Positions 35,699-44,868 of a stretch of DNA of 64,000 nucleotides are shown piece after piece. The position numbers and the translations under genes are program-made. The notes under the pieces were generated by a model. It did not search any database, was not told where the DNA came from, and saw only the letters and a program-made list of their open reading frames with translations. The DNA is from Spirochaetota bacterium (GTDB lineage: Bacteria > Spirochaetota > Spirochaetia > SPDA01 > JAJSAL01): the NCBI GenBank assembly GCA_024274705.1, contig JAJSAL010000057.1, forward strand, positions 1 to 64,000, written 5' to 3'. Within the stretch, counting starts at the first letter, position 1. Every line of letters starts with the position of its first letter.

Positions 35699-36745
35699 GT
35701 GAAGGGGACACTATTCGATCCGGGTGAGCTGCAGGAAGGTGCACTAAAAATGGTGAAAAAACCGGGATTACTGCGGATATCTTCTTCAGCCGGAACGGAA
35801 AAACCGCAGCTTCGGGTTGTGCAATCGGACGTGGTGAAACCCGGGGCGCTCATTACAGTGGACCCGGAGGGTCTCATGGAAGCTGAAATAATCGTCTACC
35901 TGGACAAACCCGCTTCTGACATGCAGAAGGAGGCCATACGGAACCTGACGGGAAAAGGCGCTACCGGATCGTTCTCTGAGGAAAAGGGGACACTCTTTCC
36001 GGCACAGGTGAATAGTAAACAGTTTTCTCAAACTGAAAAAGGGAAAGAGCGGAAAGAGGAAGGGTCCCGTTCCCACGGTGATTCGAAGAACAGTGTGAAA
36101 CGGAAAGGCAAAGTGTTCGTTTTGGATGTGCGTTCAAAAACGGCTGCTGCAAAAGAAAAGAGCGGCATGGCAGTAAAGGACCCGGCACAATTTGAATCCA
36201 AACAGGTCGAAGATCATTCACAGGAACGGTCTCGAAGTGATATGGTTCGGAGTTTTGATACGAAACAGGATGTTGACCTGTCGTCTCAACCGGCCCGGCC
36301 GCTCCTGACGAAAAGTGATCAGACGGTTCTTTTGAAAAATCTTAAACAGCAGCTTAACTCAGATATTGTTAAGAATGCGAGTATTATTCTGAAGAATCAG
36401 AGCAGCGGTGAGATACGACTCGTTCTCAAACCTGAAAAATTCGGAACTGTTCGAATTTGGCTGAATCTTCAGGATAACCATATAGCCGGTAAAATTATTG
36501 TCGAAAATAATATAGTAAGGGAAGCCTTCGAAAATAACCTTGAATCCCTGTACCGGGCGTTCAGAGAAAACGGCTTCGAAACATCAGGACTGGATGTAAG
36601 TCTTGGAAGGGGACGGGGAGAGACCCGCCGGGAACAGGAGAGAGACAATCCTATGAGCGCACAAGGCGTAAAAATTTTAGATGAGCACGTGCCGGCTGCA
36701 CAGGATGTCAGTATCATGGAATATACGATCAATCTCATGGTGTAA
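35699..36745 (+). CDS. fliK: flagellar hook-length control protein FliK, main part
   Basis: FliK measures hook length and switches export specificity through FlhB. The C-terminal domain (Flg_hook) is clear: LLKNLKQQLN, KNQSSGEIRLVLKPEKFGTVRIW and ENNIVREAFENNLESLYRAFRENGF. The N-terminal part is low-complexity, as usual. The start is uncertain: GTG at 35699 lacks a good site, whereas a CTG at 35657 lies 5 nt after a perfect AAGGAGG (35645-35651) in the same frame. Upstream in frame is a TAA (35621) and then the probable original start at 35483. Confidence 0.85.
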   Translation: MKGTLFDPGELQEGALKMVKKPGLLRISSSAGTEKPQLRVVQSDVVKPGALITVDPEGLMEAEIIVYLDKPASDMQKEAIRNLTGKGATGSFSEEKGTLFPAQVNSKQFSQTEKGKERKEEGSRSHGDSKNSVKRKGKVFVLDVRSKTAAAKEKSGMAVKDPAQFESKQVEDHSQERSRSDMVRSFDTKQDVDLSSQPARPLLTKSDQTVLLKNLKQQLNSDIVKNASIILKNQSSGEIRLVLKPEKFGTVRIWLNLQDNHIAGKIIVENNIVREAFENNLESLYRAFRENGFETSGLDVSLGRGRGETRREQERDNPMSAQGVKILDEHVPAAQDVSIMEYTINLMV

Positions 36746-36756
36746 GTGGAGGAAGT

Positions 36757-37191
36757 ATGGATTTTTCGACAACATTAACAACTACTGAAAGGGCCAAGGT
36801 GCAAATGCAGGTGAATACGGTGAATGCGGCTCTAAAAGGTGGGCAGGCAGCTTCTTCCGGACTGGGGAAGGACGAGTTTCTCAAAATTCTTATCACCCAG
36901 CTCTCCCATCAGGATCCTACAGCACCGATGGAAGACAAGGAGTTTGTCGCACAGATGGCCCAGTTCTCCACACTGGAGCAGATGACAAACATGAGTCAGG
37001 AATTCACCAAACTCGCGGGGATCCTTTCGGCTGGCCAGGCAATAAACATGCTTGGAAAGACCGTGGAGGTTATTCAGGGTGATTCTATCGTAACCGGTGT
37101 TGTTAAAGAGATATCAGGAGGGGATTTCCCTCAGCTGCTGATAAACGGAAAGTATTATGATTTTCAGAATGTGCAAAAGGTAATGGAATAA
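36757..37191 (+). CDS. flgD: flagellar hook capping protein FlgD (short form)
   Basis: FlgD caps the growing hook. The 144-residue protein has the conserved N-terminal LGKDEFLKILITQLSHQDPTAPMEDKEFVAQMAQFSTLEQM block and a short beta C-terminus ending KYYDFQNVQKV. The Ig/FlgD Tudor domains of longer homologues are missing, which is usual for spirochaetes. It follows fliK by 11 nt. Confidence 0.93.
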   Translation: MDFSTTLTTTERAKVQMQVNTVNAALKGGQAASSGLGKDEFLKILITQLSHQDPTAPMEDKEFVAQMAQFSTLEQMTNMSQEFTKLAGILSAGQAINMLGKTVEVIQGDSIVTGVVKEISGGDFPQLLINGKYYDFQNVQKVME

Positions 37192-37205
37192 GGAGGCAAT
37201 AAGCT

Positions 37206-38594
37206 ATGATGCGATCATTATATGCCGGTGTATCCGGTCTGCAGAATCATCAGGTAAGAATGGATGTGGTTGGTAACAACGTAGCTAACATCAATACCGT
37301 TGGATTCAAGAAAGGAAGGGTTAACTTTCAGGATATGCTGTCCCAGTCCATGGCTGGTTCGGCGAAACCGACCGATGAGATTGGGGGCGTAAATCCGAAG
37401 CAGGTTGGACTCGGAATGACCGTAGCATCCATCGATACAATTTACACCCAGGGATCGCTTCAGACTACCGGGGTTATGACAGACGTTGCGATTCAGGGAA
37501 ACGGCTTTTTTATCCTGAAAGCCGGCGAAAAAGAATTCTTTACCAGGGCCGGTGCTTTCGGTCTCGATGAAAACGGCACCCTGGTAAATCCTGCAAACGG
37601 GCTCCGTGTCCAGGGGTGGAATGCCGAAACCCTAGGTGGTGCAACCCTGATCAACACTTCAACTGATGTTACGGACCTCATCATACCTGTAGGCAGTAAA
37701 GATTCTGCCAGTGCAACTTCGGAAGTATCCCTGGCATGTAACCTGGATAAAAGGACACCCCTAATACCCGCCGGAGGGGGAGAGCAGCAAGCCCTGGAGG
37801 GTACCTGGTCCACCAGTTTCGATATCTATGATTCCTTCGGTGGCACCCATACTCTGCAGGTGAATTTCACCAGGGTTGCCGCCCTTCAGAACAGGTGGCA
37901 GGCAACGGTGACTGTCGATCCTGAAGGCGAAGTCGGGACGAACCCCCTCGTCGAAGTAGGGCCGGAGAATAATGCCACCAATACTTTTCTCATAGATTTT
38001 GACAACTTAGGAAGGCTTCAGGCGGTTCTCGATGACCAGGGGGACACAATTACAGAAGGGGCAGTCCAGGTTCCAGTGTCCTTCGACGTAATTGGTGCCA
38101 GGGCCCCGGCAGGAGCCGGACCGCTTCGTCAGACCTTCAACCTCAATTTCGGAGAAGTTGGAAGCGTGGTAAATACGGTCACCCAGTTTGCTGAAAAAAG
38201 CTCCACTAAAGTATTCGAGCAGAACGGCTACCCTATGGGGTACCTGGAAAATTTCAAGATCGACCAGTCCGGCATCATAACAGGCGTGTATTCCAACGGT
38301 ACAAACAGGATGCTCGGGCAAATGGCCCTGGCGTCTTTCGTTAATCCCGGCGGACTCGAGAAGGCCGGGGAGAGTACCTATACGGAATCGAATAATTCCG
38401 GCACGGCTGACATTGGTCCTTCCGGGATTGCAGGAAAAGGAAAGCTTATTGCAGGCGCACTGGAAATGAGCAATGTAGACCTGGCGGAACAGTTTACCGA
38501 TATGATTATTACACAGCGGGGTTTCCAGGCCAATTCCAAGACGATTACTACATCGGATCAGATGCTTCAGGAGCTCTTAACATTAAAGAGGTAA
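37206..38594 (+). CDS. flgE: flagellar hook protein FlgE
   Basis: FlgE polymerises into the hook. The 462-residue protein has the N-terminal [20 protein letters not shown] and [15 protein letters not shown] motifs, GNGFFIL, and the C-terminal [24 protein letters not shown]. Lys165 and Cys178 (in [10 protein letters not shown]) fall exactly at the positions that form lysinoalanine cross-links between subunits in Treponema denticola FlgE, so cross-linked hooks are expected here. It lies between flgD and flbD, as is normal. Confidence 0.96.
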   Translation: MMRSLYAGVSGLQNHQVRMDVVGNNVANINTVGFKKGRVNFQDMLSQSMAGSAKPTDEIGGVNPKQVGLGMTVASIDTIYTQGSLQTTGVMTDVAIQGNGFFILKAGEKEFFTRAGAFGLDENGTLVNPANGLRVQGWNAETLGGATLINTSTDVTDLIIPVGSKDSASATSEVSLACNLDKRTPLIPAGGGEQQALEGTWSTSFDIYDSFGGTHTLQVNFTRVAALQNRWQATVTVDPEGEVGTNPLVEVGPENNATNTFLIDFDNLGRLQAVLDDQGDTITEGAVQVPVSFDVIGARAPAGAGPLRQTFNLNFGEVGSVVNTVTQFAEKSSTKVFEQNGYPMGYLENFKIDQSGIITGVYSNGTNRMLGQMALASFVNPGGLEKAGESTYTESNNSGTADIGPSGIAGKGKLIAGALEMSNVDLAEQFTDMIITQRGFQANSKTITTSDQMLQELLTLKR

Positions 38595-38611
38595 AGAGAT
38601 AACATAATTAG

Positions 38612-38809
38612 ATGATTAAAGTAACAAGACTAAAGGGTACCGTTTTCTATTTGAATCCTCATCAGATAGAGTCTATGGAACAAAATCCGGATACAACCCT
38701 GGCTATGCTCTCAGGAAAGCTGCTGGTGGTTCAGGAGGATTGTCAATCCATTATTAACAAGATTGTTGAGTACAGGAAGCGAATTGGTGGTTTTAAAAAT
38801 GAGGAGTAG
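38612..38809 (+). CDS. flbD: flagellar protein FlbD
   Basis: This 65-residue protein matches the short FlbD family: MIKVTRLKGTVFYLNPHQIE at the start, DTTLAMLSGKLLVV, and a KIVEYRKRIG tail. FlbD is a small cytoplasmic protein found between flgE and motA in spirochaetes and some Firmicutes. Its molecular role is not well defined. Confidence 0.9.
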   Translation: MIKVTRLKGTVFYLNPHQIESMEQNPDTTLAMLSGKLLVVQEDCQSIINKIVEYRKRIGGFKNEE

Positions 38810-38815
38810 ATAGGT

Positions 38816-39598
38816 ATGGATCTTGGAACACTCATAGGACTTGCCGGAGGATTAGGACTGATCATTTTCGGTATTATCGTCAATAAAGGTAATATCATGT
38901 CCTACATCGACCCGGGATCTGCTGTGCTGGTTATCGGCGGGTCTCTTATGGGTATGCTGGTAGCTACAGGTCTCCCGAGGATGATGGGGATCATGAAGTA
39001 TGTAAAAATTCTCCTTAATGTACCCTCTTACGAAGAGGAAAAGATTATTGCGGGTCTGGTCAATTTTTCCGAAAAGGCACGAAGGGAAGGTCTTCTCGCA
39101 TTAGAGGATGATCTGGAAGAAGTGGAAGAGGAATTCATGCGGAAAGGGATCCAGCTCGTCGTGGACGGTACGGACCCGGAAATTATCAAATCCATCCTGT
39201 ATAATGAGCTTAATCAGATCCAGGAGCGTCACGCGACGGGAATCAAGGTGTTTGATGACTGGGGTAAACTTGCACCCGCTTTTGGAATGATCGGTACACT
39301 GGCCGGTCTAATTGCAATGCTGGCGAACATGGAGGATACTTCGGCAATCGGTGCCGGTATGAGTCTTGCTCTCATCACCACATTTTACGGTGCTATCATA
39401 GCCAACCTTGCGCTGATTCCGGCGAAAAGTAAACTGGAAGACCGGGATAAAATGGAAACCCTGGTTAAAGAAATTATTATCGAAGGAATTTTAAGTATCC
39501 AGTCCGGTGACAATCCGCGGATACTCGAATCAAAACTGATATCATTTTTACCGCCGGAACGGCGGGAAGCTGTGCTTGCGGAAACGCAGCAGGAGTAA
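38816..39598 (+). CDS. motA: flagellar motor stator protein MotA
   Basis: MotA forms the five-subunit ring of the ion-driven stator. The 260-residue protein has four membrane segments (two near the N-terminus, two around 150-205), a large cytoplasmic loop with charged residues near 90-105, and the conserved PAFGMIGTLAGLIAML. The start lies 6 nt after flbD with a GAGGAG site. motB follows by 9 nt. Confidence 0.95.
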   Translation: MDLGTLIGLAGGLGLIIFGIIVNKGNIMSYIDPGSAVLVIGGSLMGMLVATGLPRMMGIMKYVKILLNVPSYEEEKIIAGLVNFSEKARREGLLALEDDLEEVEEEFMRKGIQLVVDGTDPEIIKSILYNELNQIQERHATGIKVFDDWGKLAPAFGMIGTLAGLIAMLANMEDTSAIGAGMSLALITTFYGAIIANLALIPAKSKLEDRDKMETLVKEIIIEGILSIQSGDNPRILESKLISFLPPERREAVLAETQQE

Positions 39599-39607
39599 GG
39601 AGGGCCC

Positions 39608-40342
39608 ATGCCGGTTCCACGAAAAAAATGTCCTAAATGTCCTCCCGAAGGTGCCGCAGACTGGCTCCTTACTTACGGAGACATGACGACTCTCCTCCTT
39701 ACCTTTTTTATCATGCTTCTCACATCTGCCACTGTAGATGGCCACGAGCTTCGCATGATTCTTGCTGCATTTCCGGGGCTCGGTGTATATGAGGGTGGGA
39801 ACACACTTCAAAGCGGGAAACTTGCCGAGCTTGGAAACACGGTGATGTCACTTCCATCGATGCAACGTGGAAGGGCCCTGGACAATGCACGGAAACGTGC
39901 TATTTCCCAATTCCAGCCGGAAATCAAGAGCAACAAAGTACGGATAAAGGAGGATGAACGGGGGCTGGTTATATCGCTTGCCGCAGATTCATTCTTCAAA
40001 CCTGCATCTGCAGAGGTTGACATAGAAGAGACTCGGGAACTTCTTCAGAAAGTTTCCGGCTTGCTTCGGTCTGAGGAGCTGGCAGGACTGAAGTTCAGGA
40101 TCGAGGGGCACACCGATTCGATGCCCACAAATCCTGAAGGAGAGTGGGAAACCAACTGGGAACTATCCGCTGCAAGGGCGGTGAATGTTCTCCATTATTT
40201 GGTTGATTTCGGTGTCGATGAAAACCAGTTCCAGGTGGCTGGTTTTGCAGATACAGTACCCCTGGCAAGTAATGATACTGCCGAAGGGCGTGCTTATAAC
40301 AGAAGAGTAGACATTATTGTGTTAACAGAAGGTCATTTATAA
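39608..40342 (+). CDS. motB: flagellar motor stator protein MotB
   Basis: MotB forms the central dimer of the stator and binds peptidoglycan. The 244-residue protein has one membrane segment starting at the ion-binding Asp25 (DWLLTYGDMTTLLLTFFIML, residues 18-37), a plug region, and a C-terminal OmpA-like domain (about 110-240) with IEGHTDSMP and ELSAARAVNVLHYL. It directly follows motA. Whether protons or sodium are used cannot be said safely. Confidence 0.95.
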   Translation: MPVPRKKCPKCPPEGAADWLLTYGDMTTLLLTFFIMLLTSATVDGHELRMILAAFPGLGVYEGGNTLQSGKLAELGNTVMSLPSMQRGRALDNARKRAISQFQPEIKSNKVRIKEDERGLVISLAADSFFKPASAEVDIEETRELLQKVSGLLRSEELAGLKFRIEGHTDSMPTNPEGEWETNWELSAARAVNVLHYLVDFGVDENQFQVAGFADTVPLASNDTAEGRAYNRRVDIIVLTEGHL

Positions 40343-40348
40343 CAGGGT

Positions 40349-40377
40349 TTGCAATGTATAGTTTTTTTTGGTAGAAT
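40349..40377 (+). promoter_or_regulatory. possible internal sigma-70 promoter before fliL
   Basis: TTGCAA at 40349-40354 and TAGAAT at 40372-40377 are spaced by exactly 17 nt in the 62-nt gap between motB and fliL, one of the longer gaps in the flagellar operon. A T-run lies in the spacer. Confidence 0.4.
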
Positions 40378-40404
40378 TCCTTTATATAAAGAAGGGGAGA
40401 CGTA

Positions 40405-40956
40405 ATGTCGGACGAAGAACAAAGTTTCGATGACGGATTAACAGCGGAAGAGGACCTTTCGGTCAGTAATAAAGTTCGTTTCCTCCCGGCCGCCCTTATG
40501 AAGATACTCAAGTGGGCCGCCCTGGCTGTAGGGGCGATTATCTTTATTGTTACTGTTGTCATTGTCACTATGAAGGTTCTGAACCAGGGCGCTCAGCCCC
40601 AGAGTTACGTTGCCGTCACGGAGAGCTATGAAGCAAAAACCCCGATGTACGAATGGTACGATAATATACCGGAAATACGCGGAAGAACTGCAGACAAAGC
40701 CCCGACAACGGTAATGGTCAAGGTAAATATCGGCTATGATATGGGGGACAAGGAAGTCCAGTCAGAGCTTATTTCGCGGACCCCCCGGCTTCGGGATCTT
40801 TTAAGGAATTATTTTACTAAAAAGACAGCGGCGGAACTGCAGCCGGAATACGAGGAACAGCTTAAGGCTGAACTGAAAGAAATGATAAACAGGATCATGG
40901 TAAGCGGAAAGATCAGGGAGGTTATCTTTCTCGATTTCAATATTGTAGAGTTTTAA
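40405..40956 (+). CDS. fliL: flagellar basal body-associated protein FliL
   Basis: FliL associates with the stator and supports torque. The 183-residue protein has an N-terminal cytoplasmic tail, one membrane segment (about 36-58) and a periplasmic domain ending in LKAELKEMINRIMVSGKIREVIFLDFNIVEF, the FliL C-terminal pattern. A possible promoter lies upstream. fliM follows by 17 nt. Confidence 0.92.
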   Translation: MSDEEQSFDDGLTAEEDLSVSNKVRFLPAALMKILKWAALAVGAIIFIVTVVIVTMKVLNQGAQPQSYVAVTESYEAKTPMYEWYDNIPEIRGRTADKAPTTVMVKVNIGYDMGDKEVQSELISRTPRLRDLLRNYFTKKTAAELQPEYEEQLKAELKEMINRIMVSGKIREVIFLDFNIVEF

Positions 40957-40973
40957 AAAGGGCAGGGGAACGA

Positions 40974-41999
40974 ATGAACGAAGTACTATCCCAGGATGAA
41001 ATAGATCAGCTTCTTACTGCTATTTCTACCGGGGATATCGAGACAGAAGAAGTATCTCAGGCGACGGAACAGCGTAAAATAAAAATCTATGATTTTAAGA
41101 GACCGGATAAGTTTTCAAAAGAGCAGATCCGTACCGTTTCGATCATGCATGAGACATTTGCGCGTCTTACAACTACGTCTCTGTCCGCTCAGCTTCGCAG
41201 CCTCGTTCACGTCCATGTAGCATCGGTGGATCAGCTTACCTACGAGGAGTTTATCAGGTCAATCCCCAACCCCACCACCCTGGCCGTTATCAATATGGAT
41301 CCGTTAAAGGGTTCCGCCGTGCTGGAAATCGATCCGTCGGTCACGTTTACCATCATAGACAGGCTTTTCGGAGGGAAAGGGGAAGGTACTAAAGTTACCA
41401 GGGACCTTTCCGATATCGAACAGTCTGTCATGGAAGGGATCACTATCAGGATACTGGGAAACATGAGGGAAGCCTGGAGCCAGGTAATCGACCTGCGTCC
41501 GAGACTGGGACAGATAGAGACTAATCCTCAGTTCGCACAGATCGTTCCTCCCACGGAAATGGTTGTTCTGGTAACCCTGGAGACAAAAGTAGGTGAGGTG
41601 GAAGGGATGATGAACTTCTGCATACCTTACCTTACCATAGAGCCGATTATTTCCAAATTATCGGCGCAGTATTGGTATTCTTCGGTTCGCAGAGGTGCAA
41701 CGACAGAAAACCTGACTATTTTGCGGGAACGGCTTGCCTCTATCGATGTACCGGTTTCAGCGGAAATAGGGAGAATGGATCTTACCATGCGGGATGTATT
41801 GTCTTTACGATCCGGAGATGTAATCCGGCTTAAAAATGTACGGGTAGGGGATCCAATGGTGCTTAAAGTAGGGAACCGGCCCAAGTTTATGTGCAAACCG
41901 GGACTTGTAGGGAATAAGCTGTCTGTTCAGATTGTTGAGAAACTCGAAGACATCAGTAAAGAAGATTTTGAAGAGCTAGCAGCTGAAGGAGAAGAATAA
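40974..41999 (+). CDS. fliM: flagellar motor switch protein FliM
   Basis: FliM binds phospho-CheY and joins FliG to FliN/FliY. The 341-residue protein has the N-terminal CheY-binding motif LSQDEIDQLL, the CheC-like middle domain (FARLTTTSLSAQLRSLVHV through MMNFCIPYLTIEPI) and the C-terminal SpoA/FliN-like domain (about 250-330). It ends 2 nt before fliY. Confidence 0.95.
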   Translation: MNEVLSQDEIDQLLTAISTGDIETEEVSQATEQRKIKIYDFKRPDKFSKEQIRTVSIMHETFARLTTTSLSAQLRSLVHVHVASVDQLTYEEFIRSIPNPTTLAVINMDPLKGSAVLEIDPSVTFTIIDRLFGGKGEGTKVTRDLSDIEQSVMEGITIRILGNMREAWSQVIDLRPRLGQIETNPQFAQIVPPTEMVVLVTLETKVGEVEGMMNFCIPYLTIEPIISKLSAQYWYSSVRRGATTENLTILRERLASIDVPVSAEIGRMDLTMRDVLSLRSGDVIRLKNVRVGDPMVLKVGNRPKFMCKPGLVGNKLSVQIVEKLEDISKEDFEELAAEGEE

Positions 42000-42001
42000 C
42001 C

Positions 42002-43132
42002 ATGAGTGACGGGTCTCTCTCTCAGGATGAAATTGATGCTTTGTTGCAGGGCACAGGAGGCGCCGAACCTGAACCGGGTGGTGCCGAGCAACCTGCTTCG
42101 GGTGGAGGGGCGTTTTCAGACCAGGAAAGACAGACCTTTCTCGATCTCGTAAACAGCTTCAAAGACGCCCAGGCGTCAAATCTTTCAGGACTGATGGTAA
42201 GCAAAAGCGTAACCATAGGTACTCCGGAAGTGAGCTATCTGGATGCCCGGGGTTTTGTCGGGGCTCACCCGGGGGATATTATCAGTGTGCGTCTGGACTT
42301 TTCCGAGGGGCTCACCGGTGGTCACGGGTTCATACTTTCCGAGGATACAGCGGTTTCTGTTGCAGGTAACATTGTCGGGCAGGAAGATCTCGAGCTGAAC
42401 GATATGGCTCTCGAGGCGCTCAAGGAGGCTTTCTCTACCATCACCGGAGTTGCTCTTACGACGATTGGGGATAAGATCGGGGCTACGATCATGCCCAGCC
42501 CGGGTGAAAGTGAAAAAACCACTGCCGATAGGGTTCCCATTCCGCCCTCCGGAGTCGTACAGGTAGCCTATCCGGTAACTGTCGAAGGTGAAAATTCTCA
42601 CACTATATATGAGATCTACGATGCAGATCTGGCGAAAGCCATAACCTTAAAACTCTCACCCCCACCCAGTGCCGGCGTACAGGGACAGGCTGCTGGTATG
42701 GATTTTGGGTTGGGGGGTGATATGATGGGACAGGAAGAGCCCGCAGCATCCGGATTCAACATACAGCCCGGAGGACAAATGGGAGGCATGCAGATGATGG
42801 GTCCAGGGGGAGGACCGAATGTACAGCAGGTCCAGTTCCCTAATTTGACACCGTCAACGGGCGGACAGGATACGGGCAATATCAGTCTGCTCATGGATGT
42901 CTACATGGAAATGACTGTTGAGCTTGGCCGTACCAAGAAACCAATAAGGGAAATACTGGGAATGGGTGAAGGTACGATAATCGAACTGGATAAGCTTGCC
43001 GGAGAACCTGTTGATATATTGGTAAATCATAAACTCATTGCCACCGGGGAAGTTGTGGTCATCGACGAAAACTTTGGAGTTAGAGTAACGGAGATTGTAT
43101 CTCCAACGGAGCGTATGAAAGATATAACCTGA
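42002..43132 (+). CDS. fliY: flagellar motor switch protein FliY (FliN with CheC-like domain)
   Basis: The 376-residue protein is longer than plain FliN. Residues 4-16 repeat the CheY-binding SQDEIDALLQG motif; about 35-215 is a CheC-like domain; a flexible Gly/Met-rich linker (about 235-285) follows; the C-terminal SpoA domain (about 295-370; MDVYMEMTVELGRTKKPIREIL) is FliN. In active FliY/CheC the helices carry E-x-x-N dephosphorylation motifs; here I see no clear E-x-x-N, so CheY-P phosphatase activity is doubtful. Position after fliM is standard. Confidence 0.9.
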   Translation: MSDGSLSQDEIDALLQGTGGAEPEPGGAEQPASGGGAFSDQERQTFLDLVNSFKDAQASNLSGLMVSKSVTIGTPEVSYLDARGFVGAHPGDIISVRLDFSEGLTGGHGFILSEDTAVSVAGNIVGQEDLELNDMALEALKEAFSTITGVALTTIGDKIGATIMPSPGESEKTTADRVPIPPSGVVQVAYPVTVEGENSHTIYEIYDADLAKAITLKLSPPPSAGVQGQAAGMDFGLGGDMMGQEEPAASGFNIQPGGQMGGMQMMGPGGGPNVQQVQFPNLTPSTGGQDTGNISLLMDVYMEMTVELGRTKKPIREILGMGEGTIIELDKLAGEPVDILVNHKLIATGEVVVIDENFGVRVTEIVSPTERMKDIT

Positions 43133-43154
43133 TAGAATATCCTTGGGAGGGGAA

Positions 43155-43739
43155 TTGAAAAAGGCACCAATACTAATTATCACATTACTTTTAATCGTAC
43201 TCATACCGGATGCTGTCATCTGCCAGGAAGCACAGGGGATAGATGAAAAGACTCTTTTGTTCGAAGAGGATGACCCCGGTCAGCAGGCACAACCCGAAGA
43301 ACGTCTCAACGCGTTTACAGCATGGGACTTTATACGCATGCTCCTCATCCTGGCAGCGGTTATCGGGGTTATCTATCTGGTTTTTTTCTTTCTGAAGCGT
43401 TCCGGAAGGAACCGTTATCAGGATAATGAATTGTTTTCTGTCGTTGGTTCACAGGTACTCAACGGAAATAAATCCATTCATATTGTTGAGGTGGGAAACC
43501 AGTACTTTCTTGTTGGAGCCGGAGAAAATACTGTTTCTCTTATTTCAGAAATCACTGACAAAGAATCCATAGATGGGCTCAAATTACAATTATCGAACAA
43601 GACTGCGGAACAGAGGAAAAGTTTCAAGGATGTTATCTTCGGTATGTTCAGACCGGCAGACGGACAGAGCACCGGATCTTCTTTTCTTGATTCTGCAGAT
43701 TTTATAAAAAACCAGAGAAAACGGTTGAAGAGGTTTTAG
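43155..43739 (+). CDS. fliO: flagellar biosynthesis protein FliO
   Basis: FliO helps assemble the FliP gate. The protein has a signal peptide-like start (about 1-24), a periplasmic linker, one membrane segment (about 62-82) and a cytoplasmic domain containing LKRSGRNRYQDNELFSVVGSQVLNGNKSIHIVEVGNQYFLVGAGEN, the FliO pattern. The TTG at 43155 follows GGGAGGGG by 3 nt. It stands between fliY and fliP, as expected. Confidence 0.88.
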   Translation: MKKAPILIITLLLIVLIPDAVICQEAQGIDEKTLLFEEDDPGQQAQPEERLNAFTAWDFIRMLLILAAVIGVIYLVFFFLKRSGRNRYQDNELFSVVGSQVLNGNKSIHIVEVGNQYFLVGAGENTVSLISEITDKESIDGLKLQLSNKTAEQRKSFKDVIFGMFRPADGQSTGSSFLDSADFIKNQRKRLKRF

Positions 43740-43777
43740 ATAGAAGCAGTTTGTAACGAATAAACATGGGGGGGGGA

Positions 43778-44560
43778 ATGAAAAGACGCATCGTATTCGC
43801 AACTATATTGATATTAGTGGTTGCAGGAATTACCGGGCCGCTGTATGCCCAGGAGGCGGACAACCAAGCTGGAAATCTGAATATTCCGTTTGTCGATCTC
43901 ACTATTCGACAGCCCGAGAGCAACCGTGAAGTAGCCCTCTCGATACAGCTCATACTGTTTCTGGCGATCATTACCCTTGCACCGTCTATCATCCTGTTGA
44001 CTACGTCTTTCCTCAGAATTGCGATAGTATTCGATTTCATCAAACGATCCCTCTCTCTTCAGCAGGTCCCGCCCACGCAGGTGCTCATGGGGATTGCCCT
44101 GTTTCTCACTCTGTTTATCATGTGGCCGACTATGACGGATATTTACGAAAATGCCTTCAAGCCATTCTCGGATGGAGAAATAGGTATCGAAGAAATGTAC
44201 CGGAATGCGGAAAAACCACTTCGTCTTTTTATGTATAAACAAATGCAGGGAGATACAAAGAATATCCGGCTGTTTATGAATTTGCGTAAATTACCCAGGC
44301 CGAAATCTCTGGCGGATGTACCCACATATGTCCTCATACCATCCTTTGTCCTGAATGAACTGACAGTTGCCTTCAAGATAGGTATTCTTCTGTTTATACC
44401 CTTTATCATCATCGATATGGTTGTAGCTTCAACTCTCATGTCCATGGGTATGATTATGCTTACGCCGATTATGATATCTCTGCCGTTTAAACTGATTCTG
44501 TTTGTACTGGTGGACGGATGGGGACTCATAACGCAGCAAGTGATCGCGAGTTTCAAATGA
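43778..44560 (+). CDS. fliP: flagellar export gate protein FliP
   Basis: FliP forms the core of the export gate. The 260-residue protein has a cleavable signal peptide, four membrane segments, and the FliP signatures FLRIAIVFDFIKRSL and QQVPPTQVLMGIALFLTLF, plus YVLIPSFVLNELTVAFKIGILLFIPF near 190-215. The start follows a run of nine G residues; the ATG at 43766 directly before that run is unlikely. Confidence 0.95.
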   Translation: MKRRIVFATILILVVAGITGPLYAQEADNQAGNLNIPFVDLTIRQPESNREVALSIQLILFLAIITLAPSIILLTTSFLRIAIVFDFIKRSLSLQQVPPTQVLMGIALFLTLFIMWPTMTDIYENAFKPFSDGEIGIEEMYRNAEKPLRLFMYKQMQGDTKNIRLFMNLRKLPRPKSLADVPTYVLIPSFVLNELTVAFKIGILLFIPFIIIDMVVASTLMSMGMIMLTPIMISLPFKLILFVLVDGWGLITQQVIASFK

Positions 44561-44580
44561 AAAGGAGGTAGGGATACACT

Positions 44581-44850
44581 ATGAGTATTGGTTTTGCCGT
44601 TTTAATCATGAGGAGCGGAATTTACCAGATATTGATGATGGCGGCTCCTATGTTGCTCATCGGCATGGTAGTAGGCCTGGTCGTTTCAATTTTTCAGGCG
44701 ACCACATCAATACAGGAACAGACCCTTACCTTTGTTCCTAAAATTGCAGCAATCCTCGGCGCGGTCGCAGCGTTCGGACCATGGATACTGTCTTCAATGG
44801 TCCAGTTCACCACGAGGATTATTATGCGGATTCCCGATATGGCGAACTGA
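44581..44850 (+). CDS. fliQ: flagellar export gate protein FliQ
   Basis: The 89-residue protein has two membrane segments and the FliQ pattern LLIGMVVGLVVSIFQATTSIQEQTLTFVPKI. It is one of the small gate subunits wound around FliP/FliR. An AAAAGGAGG site precedes the ATG. Confidence 0.95.
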   Translation: MSIGFAVLIMRSGIYQILMMAAPMLLIGMVVGLVVSIFQATTSIQEQTLTFVPKIAAILGAVAAFGPWILSSMVQFTTRIIMRIPDMAN

Positions 44851-44868
44851 AAGGAGAGATGAATATAC

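Noticed and set aside
35483-36745. Frameshift in fliK
   Set aside because: The upstream and downstream parts are in the same frame (35483 and 35699 differ by a multiple of 3); only the TAA separates them. The A-runs nearby are not needed to explain the break.
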